Below are positions 1-6,437 of a stretch of DNA of 20,683 nt, in pieces. Below the pieces are notes generated by a model, which did not search any database, had not been told where the DNA came from, and was given only the letters and a program-made list of their open reading frames with translations. Numbering within the stretch: the first letter of the stretch is position 1; the number at the start of each line of letters is the position of its first letter. The stretch is taken from NCBI GenBank assembly GCA_003513005.1, contig DOTD01000059.1, positions 1 to 20,683 on the forward strand, given 5' to 3'. This stretch comes from Desulfotomaculum sp. Lineage in GTDB: Bacteria > Bacillota > Desulfotomaculia > Desulfotomaculales > Nap2-2B. The translations under genes were made by a program, and so were the position numbers.

Positions 1-132
1 CTAAATAAGATTCACGAAAAATATCAGGTTGATCCAGAAAACGATTTGAAACCTGTATGCCCAAATTGCCATGCTATGCTACATAAAACAAGCCTCTCAA
101 TCGAGGATTTAAGAACCCTGATAAAAAAATAA
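1..132 (+). CDS. HNH endonuclease, C-terminal fragment (cut by window edge)
   Basis: Frame 1 is open from the first base to a TAA at 130-132, giving 43 residues. It contains LKPVCPNCHAMLH, the C-x2-C-H-x3-H zinc/HNH core typical of the end of McrA-like HNH nucleases, where the preceding (absent) part would carry the first His of the fold. The last 15 residues are a short helical tail, usual for this family. HNH proteins of this kind occur as restriction or homing-type nucleases or as stand-alone proteins, and nothing in the window tells which. The upstream part lies outside the window, so integrity is unknown. Confidence 0.75.
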   Translation, partial: LNKIHEKYQVDPENDLKPVCPNCHAMLHKTSLSIEDLRTLIKK

Positions 133-167
133 AACAACTTCCGCTTTTCTTTTTTACGTGTTCCATT

Positions 168-329
168 TTACGGGCTTTGTCCTGCGGCAATACCTCTGTT
201 TATCCTTGCCTTGACAGTAACGGCAAGCGCCGTGGAAGCGTTGTCGTCGGCAATTATCAAAACCTCCAAACCCATTTCCCGCAGCCTTTCAACATTCCGG
301 GGCACAGCAGACAACTCAAATAGAAATAA
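168..329 (-). pseudogene. Unrecognised gene remnant, C-terminal piece
   Basis: The minus strand is open between an in-frame TAA at 330-332 and a TAA at 168-170 (53 residues). The part from about 305 downward reads like genuine protein, with a stretch RLREMGLEVLIIADDNAS, and its GC-rich codon use matches the metabolic genes of this window. There is no ribosome binding site, and the upstream end runs into the thiolase terminator, so it looks like the truncated 3' end of a gene whose front is lost. I do not recognise the family. It could also be chance open frame. Confidence 0.3.
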
Positions 330-371
330 TTAAAAGGACCTGGAAAAACCGTTAAAAACCTTTCCAGGTCC
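328..371 (-). terminator. Rho-independent terminator of the thiolase gene
   Basis: A perfect 11-bp inverted repeat, GGACCTGGAAA (336-346) and TTTCCAGGTCC (361-371), encloses a 14-nt loop. Read on the minus strand it lies 28 nt past the thiolase stop and is followed by TTTTAATTATTT. It is a textbook intrinsic terminator. Confidence 0.85.
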
Positions 372-398
372 ATCTTGCCTTGTTTATTGTTCAGTCAG

Positions 399-1691
399 TT
401 ATTTTCTTTCCAAAACCATCGCCGCGCCCTGGCCGCCGCCGATGCACATCGTCGCCAGACCCAGCTTCCGGTTATTGCGCTTCATTTCGTGGATCATGGT
501 AACAATCAGCCTTGCTCCCGCACACCCGATTGGATGCCCCAGGGATATGCCGCTGCCGAGCAGGTTGGTGTTGTCAAGGCTTACGCCCAGTTCCCTTATG
601 CAGCCGATTGCCTGAGCGGCAAAGGCCTCGTTAAGTTCGATCACATCCATGTCTGCAAGAGAAAGGCCGGTCTTACTGAGGACCTTCTTTACAGCCGGAA
701 CAGGGCCGATACCCATGTAAGCAGGATCAACACCGCCTCCAGCAAAGCCCCTGAAAGTGGCCATCGGCTGCAGTCCCAACTCCTTAGCTTTATCCGCCGT
801 CATCATCAGCACAGCAGCGGCGGCGTCATTTATACCTGAAGCGTTTCCTGCCGTAACAGTGCCGTCCTTGCGGAAAGCCGGGGCCATCTTGGACATTTTC
901 TCCAAGGAGGTGTCCATAGGCCTTTCATCTGTGTCGAAAAAGATTGGGTCACCCTTTTTCTGGGGAATGGGCACAGGAACTATCTCCTCTTTAAAGAGGC
1001 CTTCCTTGATGGCTTTCCGGGCACGCTGGTGGCTTAAAAGGCCCAGTTCGTCCTGTTCCAGGCGGGTGATGCCGTACTTTGCGGCGATGTTTTCCGCAGT
1101 GTTGCCCATATGGTATCCGTAGAATATTTCCCAGACACCGTCCAAAACCATCATGTCAATCAATTCGCCCTTGGATGTAACATCCATCCGGTAGCCCCAG
1201 CGGGCTTTGGGGAGAATATAGGGGGCGCAGCTCATGCTCTCCATTCCGCCGGCAATAACCACTTCCGCGTCGCCGGTCATAATCGCCTGCGCTCCCAGGG
1301 CAATAGCCTTCATCCCTGAAGCGCATACCTTGTTGACGGTAAAAGCGTTTGATTCCTTTGGAATGCCGCCGAAGATTGCCGCCTGCCGGGCACTGTTCTG
1401 CCCCAGGCCTCCCTGGAGAACATTACCCATGATAACTTCATCAATCTGAACTTCAGGCAGGGAATCGTCCCAATCGTAAGCTTTCTTTTCCAGATCGGGC
1501 ATTCCCATGTCTTTCAAGGCCTCAGCCCCAAAACTCATCAGTTCCGGCCCCGACTTGGGCCTTAATCCCGCCTTTTTCAGCGATTCCCGGATCACCAGGG
1601 CGCCCAGCTTAAACGCAGGCACGTCCTTCAAAGTAGCGCCAAAAGTACCGATCGGTGTTCTTGCTCCGCTGACAATTACTACCTCTTTCAT
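399..1691 (-). CDS. Acetyl-CoA C-acetyltransferase (thiolase)
   Basis: Thiolase, 430 residues, which condenses two acetyl-CoA to acetoacetyl-CoA or performs the reverse thiolytic step of beta-oxidation in the cytoplasm. The N-terminal VIVSGARTPIGTFG, the nucleophile Cys123 in NKVCASGMKAI, NEAFAAQA, His386 in GHPIGCAGARL and the second active-site Cys416 in CIGGGQG are all present. His-to-Cys spacing (30) matches the Zoogloea enzyme. The protein is about 38 residues longer than the usual ~392; most of the excess is an insert near residues 45-80, before the catalytic Cys. The start is supported by GGGAGGT about 12 nt upstream. It is divergent from the DUF2953 gene and ends at a strong terminator, so it is probably monocistronic. 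Whether it acts in synthesis or degradation cannot be told; the nearby hydratases and dehydrogenase suggest beta-oxidation. Confidence 0.95.
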   Translation of the reverse strand: MKEVVIVSGARTPIGTFGATLKDVPAFKLGALVIRESLKKAGLRPKSGPELMSFGAEALKDMGMPDLEKKAYDWDDSLPEVQIDEVIMGNVLQGGLGQNSARQAAIFGGIPKESNAFTVNKVCASGMKAIALGAQAIMTGDAEVVIAGGMESMSCAPYILPKARWGYRMDVTSKGELIDMMVLDGVWEIFYGYHMGNTAENIAAKYGITRLEQDELGLLSHQRARKAIKEGLFKEEIVPVPIPQKKGDPIFFDTDERPMDTSLEKMSKMAPAFRKDGTVTAGNASGINDAAAAVLMMTADKAKELGLQPMATFRGFAGGGVDPAYMGIGPVPAVKKVLSKTGLSLADMDVIELNEAFAAQAIGCIRELGVSLDNTNLLGSGISLGHPIGCAGARLIVTMIHEMKRNNRKLGLATMCIGGGQGAAMVLERK

Positions 1692-1769
1692 TATTCGAAC
1701 CTAACCTCCCTTAATTAGATACAAAAGGCTTCCAGTATCTGATATTTAAATGCAAAAACTTTACAACAA

Positions 1770-1798
1770 ATTATAACAAACCAGGCTTTTTAACGCAA
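1770..1798 (-). promoter_or_regulatory. Candidate promoter of the thiolase gene
   Basis: On the minus strand TTGCGT (1793-1798) and TATAAT (1770-1775) are separated by 17 nt, about 80 nt ahead of the thiolase start. The -10 box is perfect, the -35 box matches only at TTG. Copies of the octamer GTTGTAAA flank it (see finding). Confidence 0.45.
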
Positions 1799-1896
1799 TA
1801 ATAAAAGCTCGTTGTAAAAACGTTGTAAAAACCGCTGCTAAAACGCATAGACAGGCGCCGGCCGGTGGAAAATATTACTTATGAAGGAGGTATGGC

Positions 1897-2439
1897 ATGA
1901 GCTGGCCCGGGTGGTTGATTGCAGCTTTTTTTGTTTTAGTTACCATCATCCTGATGGTTCCCGTTACTTTTTTGATCTGTTTTTCCTGCCGGGGAGAAGA
2001 GTGTACGCTGGAAATAAAGGTCAATGCCCTGCCTGTCACTCTATATAAAAAAGAAAGCGCCTTCCCCCTGGGTAAAAACTGGCCTGATTTTAAGAAAAGC
2101 AAAAACTTTTCCACCCGCAAAATGCAAACGTTAAAAGCGTTATTTATCTTTTTAATACGGCGGGCAAAAATGGAACATGTTAGTTGGGAAACCAGGATCG
2201 GCACGCACGACGCGTATTACACCGCCCTGGCAGCCGGCTGGTTATGGGGAATAAAAGGCTTTTTACTGACCGCCTTATATCGTTATACAAACTCGAGAAA
2301 TTGCCACCCTCCTCAAATGAAGGTCGCGCCGGTTTTCAACCTTGTTGTCTTTGACACGCGATTTAAAACCGTTTTTCAACTGCGCGTTATAGATCTTCTT
2401 CTCGCCGGGCCAAAACTCATCTTTGCATTTTTTATTTGA
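1897..2439 (+). CDS. DUF2953 domain membrane-anchored protein
   Basis: A 180-residue protein with one strong N-terminal transmembrane helix (about residues 5-30) and a basic middle part. The later motif WETRIGTHDAYYTALAAGWLWGIKG (positions about 98-122) is the signature I associate with DUF2953, a family of Firmicutes proteins often found next to the sporulation gene ytfJ. No molecular function is established and no ytfJ lies here. A strong AAGGAGG (1884-1890) sits 6 nt before the ATG. The gene is 73 nt upstream of the first hydratase gene, with a hairpin between, so co-transcription is possible. Length is slightly short for the family (about 200 residues). Confidence 0.75.
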   Translation: MSWPGWLIAAFFVLVTIILMVPVTFLICFSCRGEECTLEIKVNALPVTLYKKESAFPLGKNWPDFKKSKNFSTRKMQTLKALFIFLIRRAKMEHVSWETRIGTHDAYYTALAAGWLWGIKGFLLTALYRYTNSRNCHPPQMKVAPVFNLVVFDTRFKTVFQLRVIDLLLAGPKLIFAFFI

Positions 2440-2452
2440 CTTAAAGGCCCAA

Positions 2453-2469
2453 GGCAGGAAAAACCTGCC
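2453..2469 (+). promoter_or_regulatory. Intercistronic hairpin
   Basis: GGCAGG (2453-2458) pairs perfectly with CCTGCC (2464-2469) across an AAAAA loop, between the DUF2953 and first hydratase genes. No T-run follows on the plus strand, so it is more likely an RNA-processing or stability hairpin than a terminator. Confidence 0.4.
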
Positions 2470-2512
2470 CGGATGAAGAAAAACAAGATAAAAAACCATG
2501 GGGGAAAGTTTT

Positions 2513-2953
2513 ATGAATACCAGGCGCCCGGATTTAAAAAAGTTTGCCGAAATTGAATTAGGAATGGAACTTCCGGAGGTTAAAAAACAGGTCACGCAGG
2601 AGATCATCAACAAGTATGCCCAGGCCTCCGGCGATATGGATCCGCAGCATATAGATCCGGAGTTTGCCGGTCAAACAGTGTTTAAAGGCACAATTGCCCA
2701 CGGACTGCTTACTATTGCCTATATTTCAGAAATGATGGCCAACTTTTTTAATGACGGGTGGTACTCGGGAAGCGCCATGGAAATAAGCTTTCATGCGCCC
2801 GTACGGCCCGGTGACACAATCACGGTGTCGGGCAAAGTTAATACAAAGAAAGCTTCAGGCGACAGGGGCATTGTAACTTGCAAAGTCGCCTGTACAAATC
2901 AGGAGAACGCCAGTATCATTACAGGAACTGCAACAGCTTTAGCGAAACTGTAA
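2513..2953 (+). CDS. MaoC-type enoyl-CoA hydratase, catalytic subunit
   Basis: Hot-dog fold (R)-hydratase/dehydratase of 146 residues, predicted to add water to a 2-enoyl-CoA or the reverse. The hydratase-2 motif YAQASGDMDPQHIDPEFA holds the catalytic Asp41 and His46 (five apart, as in PhaJ and MFE-2), followed by GTIAHGLL. A later SFHAPVRPGDTI is the usual beta-strand segment. ATG 2513 is preferred over 2498 because GGGGGAAAG lies 5-6 nt before it, while 2498 has no ribosome binding site. The next gene starts 30 nt after the stop and encodes a second, His-less hot-dog protein, so the two probably form a heterodimer like the mycobacterial HadA/HadB pair. The substrate is unknown. Confidence 0.9.
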   Translation: MNTRRPDLKKFAEIELGMELPEVKKQVTQEIINKYAQASGDMDPQHIDPEFAGQTVFKGTIAHGLLTIAYISEMMANFFNDGWYSGSAMEISFHAPVRPGDTITVSGKVNTKKASGDRGIVTCKVACTNQENASIITGTATALAKL

Positions 2954-2983
2954 TTTCTTTATTTTGGCCGGGAGGGATCAGTT

Positions 2984-3424
2984 TTGGAGAAGGAAAAGAT
3001 GATCAGTTTTGAAGAACTTGAAGTCGGGCAAAAATTTAAACCTCACGAGTTCACGATGACCAAAGAAACAATCTTTAAATACGCTGAAGCCGTTTCTGAC
3101 TCAAACCCGCTTTACTGCGCTGAAGAAAACGGTAAAAACTCTTTTTACGGCAGTATTATAGCGCCGCCGACAAGCGCAGCCATATATATAGTTTCCGCTT
3201 TTCAGTCGGAAGGCAAAATCCCCCCCGGCGCGGCGGTCCACGCGAGGCAGAAGTTCGAATTTATCAGGCCGGTATTTCCCGGTGACCAACTTGTAACCAG
3301 TGTGACCGTGAAAAACAAGTTCGTCAAAATGGAACGCAAGTATGTGTTTTATGAGATGACAACCGTTAATCAGAATGGCGAGCCGGTTGTAAACAGCGAA
3401 ATAACTGTGTTTTGGACGCAATAG
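2984..3424 (+). CDS. MaoC-type hot-dog protein, probably non-catalytic partner
   Basis: A 146-residue protein of the FAS1-type dehydratase N-terminal/MaoC family, with EELEVGQKFKPHEFTMTKE at the start, APPTSAA in the middle and EFIRPVFPGDQL at about residues 91-102. In the position of the hydratase motif it reads AVSDSNPLYCAEE: Asp39 is kept but the catalytic His is Tyr44. Together with its place just downstream of a catalytically complete MaoC protein this suggests a structural or substrate-binding subunit. GGGAGGGA (2970-2977) supports the TTG start at 2984; an ATG at 2999 is possible. The stop codon lies only 2 nt from the end of the converging HD-GYP gene. Confidence 0.85.
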   Translation: MEKEKMISFEELEVGQKFKPHEFTMTKETIFKYAEAVSDSNPLYCAEENGKNSFYGSIIAPPTSAAIYIVSAFQSEGKIPPGAAVHARQKFEFIRPVFPGDQLVTSVTVKNKFVKMERKYVFYEMTTVNQNGEPVVNSEITVFWTQ

Positions 3425-3426
3425 TT

Positions 3427-4101
3427 TTATTTCTTCTCCATTATTTCCACAAAAACATTCGCTATTTCCGGGTCGAGCTGGGTACATGAACAGCGGGAAA
3501 TCTCCTTTAAAGCCTCGGCGAAACCAGCTCCCTTGCGGTAAGGGCGGTCGGTGGTAATTGCGTCAAAAGTATCCGCAACGGCAATTATCCTGCCCACAAG
3601 GGGAATATCGTATCCTTTTACCCCCCGGGGATAGCCGCTGCCGTCGAATTTTTCCTGGTGGTACATCGCTCCTTCATAAATCCCTTCGGCAAGCTGCCGG
3701 GGTTCCAAATCGGCAAGGATATGAGCGCCGATTTCCGGGTGCATTTTCATAATGTTCCACTCTTCGGAAGAGAGCGGCCTCTGAAGAAGAACATTGTCCC
3801 GAATACCAATCTTGCCCACATCGTGCAGCAGGGCAGCCCTTTCCAGCAATTCCAATTCTTCGGGTGAAAATCCGAGTCCTTTTCCAATTATTACGGAATA
3901 TTGGCTGACCCTCTCGGAATGGCCGTGTGTATAAGGGTCGCGGGCATCCAAAGATGAGGCGAGCACTCTGATCAGGCTGTTCAGGAGCATTCCCTGCCAG
4001 GTATAAAGCCGGCTGTTTTCCAGGGAAATTGCCGCCTGCCCGGCAAAAGCCAGCACGATATACAAGTCCGATTCCGTGAAATACTGCTCCCTTTCTTTAT
4101 T
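3427..4101 (-). CDS. HD-GYP phosphodiesterase domain, 3' part of a frameshifted gene
   Basis: Open frame that continues the GAF protein encoded at 4097-4504 after a one-base shift. It begins NKEREQYFTESDLYIVLAFAGQAAI, the normal end of a GAF domain, then a short helix and a complete HD-GYP domain: DPYTHGHSERV, HD-VGK (LLHDVGKIGI), MHPEIG, and DGSGYP. HD-GYP proteins hydrolyse cyclic di-GMP in the cytoplasm. The pair of His normally before the Glu of HHE is here YHQE, so one metal ligand is replaced by Gln and activity may be weakened. This part has no ribosome binding site of its own; a TTG at 4063-4065 is the earliest plausible internal start. It is a pseudogene half, or part of an intact gene if the shift is a sequencing error. 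Confidence 0.85.
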   Translation of the reverse strand, partial: NKEREQYFTESDLYIVLAFAGQAAISLENSRLYTWQGMLLNSLIRVLASSLDARDPYTHGHSERVSQYSVIIGKGLGFSPEELELLERAALLHDVGKIGIRDNVLLQRPLSSEEWNIMKMHPEIGAHILADLEPRQLAEGIYEGAMYHQEKFDGSGYPRGVKGYDIPLVGRIIAVADTFDAITTDRPYRKGAGFAEALKEISRCSCTQLDPEIANVFVEIMEKK

Positions 4102-4504
4102 TTAGAAGTTGCAGGCATCCGATTACTTCTTTCCGGCCTCTTAAAGGTATACACAAAAGGGAACGGGTGACAAACCCTGTCGCGTCGTCAAACCGCCCGG
4201 CCCACGAGGCGTCCAGGTGAACATTCTTGATCAGGCGCGGCTCATTTTCCGTCACGACCTGCCCTGCAAGACCTTCTCCTGGTTTAAGACGCAGGCCTTT
4301 TAAGGCGTCAGCCTTGGGACCCCTGGCTACAAAAGGCGCCAGGCAACCGTCCTCTTCAACCAGCCAAAGGGTTCCCGCTTCGGCGGATACAACCGCCATT
4401 GCCCTTTCAAGCACCAGTTCGAGAAGTTTCTCAAGTTCGAGCTGGGAATTTAAAAAACGGCTTGTTTTCAGAAGCATTTGCATTTGTTCTGTGGTAATCT
4501 GCAA
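4097..4504 (-). CDS. GAF sensor domain, 5' part of the frameshifted GAF/HD-GYP gene
   Basis: A 135-residue GAF domain: a helix LELEKLLELVLERAM, the strand GTLWLVEEDG, GEGLAGQVV, and SLLCIPLRGRKEVIGCLQLL. It stops at TAA 4097-4099 exactly where GAF proteins normally read LLNK. The start is probably TTG 4504 with GGGAG about 9 nt upstream. Removing one A from the run at 4100-4103 restores LQLLNKEREQYFTESDL and joins this to the HD-GYP part in one protein of about 360 residues. GAF domains bind small ligands and would set the activity of the phosphodiesterase domain; the ligand is unknown. Confidence 0.85.
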   Translation of the reverse strand: MQITTEQMQMLLKTSRFLNSQLELEKLLELVLERAMAVVSAEAGTLWLVEEDGCLAPFVARGPKADALKGLRLKPGEGLAGQVVTENEPRLIKNVHLDASWAGRFDDATGFVTRSLLCIPLRGRKEVIGCLQLLK

Positions 4505-4700
4505 TAGGTAAAACTCCCAGGGATAATATTACCAAAGTAAGCTGTATCATTAAATTCAACTTTAGAAAAGAAAATCCTCTAAAGAACCTCTGAGAATCTC
4601 CAAAATATAGCAGGCTTTGACAAAAAAAGAAGGCTTGAAACCTCAAAAGCAAGGATAAACATGGAAATAGCGCAGTATATCTTCATTTTTCAAGTGGCTC
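4505..4700. other. Non-coding gap before the tRNA promoter
   Basis: About 200 nt of AT-rich sequence between the GAF gene start and the tRNA promoter. I see no gene, repeat or RNA structure; it should hold the promoter of the GAF/HD-GYP gene, but no convincing boxes stand out. Confidence 0.5.
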
Positions 4701-4729
4701 TTGATATACCTGTTTTAACGTGCTATACT
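4701..4729 (+). promoter_or_regulatory. Promoter of the tRNA pair
   Basis: TTGATA (4701-4706) and TATACT (4724-4729) are separated by 17 nt, a near-consensus sigma-A promoter, with the -10 box ending 24 nt before tRNA-Pro. Confidence 0.8.
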
Positions 4730-4753
4730 ATTTTTGTATTTCAAGACTTCTTG

Positions 4754-4831
4754 CGGGATGTGGCGCAGTTTGGCTAGCGCGCTTGCTTTGGGAGCAAGAG
4801 GCCGGGGGTTCAAATCCCTCCATCCCGACCA
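4754..4831 (+). tRNA. tRNA-Pro (anticodon TGG)
   Basis: Complete cloverleaf of 78 nt. Acceptor arms CGGGATG and CATCCCG pair perfectly, the discriminator A is followed by encoded CCA, and the T arm reads GGGGGTTCAAATCCCTC. The anticodon stem CTTGC/GCAAG frames the loop TTTGGGA with anticodon TGG at 4789-4791, decoding CCA and other Pro codons. It is 11 nt from the following tRNA-Lys and shares its promoter. Confidence 0.97.
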
Positions 4832-4842
4832 ACTTTGACTAT

Positions 4843-4918
4843 GGACCGTTAGCTCAACTGGTAGAGCAGGCGACTCTTAATCGTCAGGTTGGGGGTTCGA
4901 TGCCCTCACGGTCCACCA
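4843..4918 (+). tRNA. tRNA-Lys (anticodon CTT)
   Basis: Complete 76-nt cloverleaf. Acceptor arms GGACCGT/ACGGTCC are perfect, encoded ACCA ends the gene, the D arm reads AGCTCAACTGGTAGAGC, and the T arm contains GGTTCGA. The anticodon loop CTCTTAA gives CTT at 4876-4878, decoding AAG. Transcribed with tRNA-Pro and followed by a hairpin terminator. Confidence 0.97.
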
Positions 4919-4928
4919 TAAAATGCAG

Positions 4929-4970
4929 AAATGGCAAGGGTTCCGGATATGGGATACCTTGCCATTTTAA
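4929..4970 (+). terminator. Terminator after the tRNA pair
   Basis: AAATGGCAAGG (4929-4939) and CCTTGCCATTT (4957-4967) form a perfect 11-bp stem with a 17-nt loop, directly after the tRNA-Lys gene. The T-run is short (TTTT then AA), so the hairpin is more certain than its efficiency. Confidence 0.75.
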
Positions 4971-5012
4971 ACTATGAATTAACGACAAATGCACTTATAG
5001 GGCAGCAAAGAG

Positions 5013-5408
5013 TTATTCAATTAGTTCAATTAAAACTCCTGCGAAATCCTTTGGGTGTAAAAAAGTAAAATTTCTTCCACACCAATTCCTTGGTTTTTTA
5101 TCAATTGGGGAGAGGCCTTTTTTATTAAGCTCTTCCATGCTGCCTTCTACATCAGGTACTTTAAAAGATATTAAGAACATACCTTCACCGTTTTTTTCAA
5201 TAAATCTGGCAACTTCGCCGTCCGGACTGGTAGATTCCATGAGTTCGAAAGCGACTTCCCCAATCATAAACCTTGCAACGCTTATCTTTTCTTTCTCATC
5301 AATATAGTGATCAACTGCTCTTAAATCGAATGTCCCGGCAAATAGTTCTTCAGCCTTCTTAACATCTTTAACTGCAATGCAGATGTGATCAATTTTTTCC
5401 AACTTCAT
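5013..5408 (-). CDS. VOC/glyoxalase-fold protein, methylmalonyl-CoA epimerase-like
   Basis: A 131-residue vicinal-oxygen-chelate protein. IDHICIAVKDVKKAEELF at the start, AFELMEST, FIEKNGEGM and the C-terminal FLHPKDFAGVLIELIE align with methylmalonyl-CoA epimerase, which interconverts the (R) and (S) forms of methylmalonyl-CoA in propionate metabolism. However, the family's GEGIHHIAF is GEGMFLISF here, so the metal-binding His is absent, while the first His (residue 8) and the last Glu (128) are kept. A different VOC activity or loss of function is therefore possible. ATG 5408 is chosen over 5417: AAGGAAG lies 9 nt before it but touches the other. The gene stands alone on the minus strand, with no mutase or carboxylase gene near. 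Confidence 0.75.
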   Translation of the reverse strand: MKLEKIDHICIAVKDVKKAEELFAGTFDLRAVDHYIDEKEKISVARFMIGEVAFELMESTSPDGEVARFIEKNGEGMFLISFKVPDVEGSMEELNKKGLSPIDKKPRNWCGRNFTFLHPKDFAGVLIELIE

Positions 5409-5473
5409 ACTGAACATCTTCCTTTTTTTTATGGTTACTTTACCCTTATGTACCCTGATTCCTAAATACCTGA

Positions 5474-6286
5474 TTACGTCTTTTCTTTAACATGCAACGC
5501 GTTCAGGTTGAGCCAATAACTAAAAACATCATGTTGGGGATCAACATGAATTTCTACATTAAGTATCTCAATAAACCGCGGCTGTTTCTGGGCTTCCTCG
5601 AGGCGTTCGTCAATCTGTCCCTTGCGGAAGTCCGGAAAATAACCGATGAAAATTGTAAAAGTAAGAAATCCGACTAAAGTCCCGGTATATTCAAAAACTT
5701 TCTCGCTCATACCGCTGTAAAGGAGGATTTGGACAGCGCCTGCAACTCCTGAGGTACCGGCCATAATTACCAGGCCGTAGACAAGGGCGATAAAAAAAGC
5801 CTTGTGCGTCATGAAAAATGAACGGGCAAAGTCTGACTGATCTTCTGGATAGCCGGCCAGGATAATGAAGGCAAGAAAACTGATCAGAATTGCAGCGCTG
5901 ACACGCGATGCAGCTATGACCGACACCCTGACAAAACTTGAATCATCAAGGCCCGATTTAGTTCCGCCAAGCAGATAGAGCATTAGGAAGGCTGCGACTA
6001 CGACCGCGACACCGAGCAGGTTGGCAACCAGGAATGCTTTTTTTGTGTTGAACCGGCTTTGGGTTGCTGTTATCGCAGCAAGGCTGAAAATAGCTCCCAG
6101 CGCAAAAGCCCAATGCAGACTGTTGAACAGAAGATTATATGGTTCCTGCTGTGGCCAATTTAGTTGAATCCTGATCATCGTCACAACCGCGAACGCCAGG
6201 GCGCTTCCTATGGTAACAGGGAATGTCTGAAAAGCCCTGATTGAGCCTCTAAATACTTGTGAGATCGGCGGCACTAATGAATTCAT
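5474..6286 (-). pseudogene. DUF4153 membrane protein, frameshifted and truncated
   Basis: The first about 240 of 270 residues match the N-terminal half of DUF4153 proteins: several hydrophobic helices (about residues 25-40, 58-72, 86-106, 122-144, 160-190), then TGTLVGFLTFTIFIGYFPDF and RKGQIDERLEEAQKQPRFIEIL. Family members run to about 550-600 residues and continue with a segment like EYIMIPI. Here that continuation appears in another frame as FMLIPNMMFLVIG (about 5509-5548) before a stop at 5503-5505, so the 28-residue tail beginning NVEIHV is out-of-frame translation. The gene thus carries a frameshift near 5549-5560 and has lost its second half. The start has AGGAGG about 9 nt upstream. 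Function of the family is not known. Confidence 0.75.
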
Positions 6287-6437
6287 GGTATGCGCCTCCT
6301 ATATTTATCCTTCTTCCCACAGCCACCTTTACTCGCTGCTGATGTGCCGTCGGACTTAACTATTAATCTTGATAACAGATAATTCTATTTTGTCTAGCAA
6401 ATTCCTTCTTCTTATTTTTTTTGTGACGCCGCCGGCT

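Noticed and set aside
375..839. Plus-strand reading frame of 154 codons over the thiolase gene
   Set aside because: Lies antisense to a gene with complete active-site motifs and has no ribosome binding site.
4090..4110. Programmed frameshift in the GAF/HD-GYP gene
   Set aside because: The A-run is only four long, no stimulating Shine-Dalgarno-like sequence or hairpin is evident beside it, so mutation or sequencing error is simpler.
4720..4977. Plus-strand reading frame of 85 codons
   Set aside because: It covers both tRNA genes and their terminator; translation of tRNA sequence.
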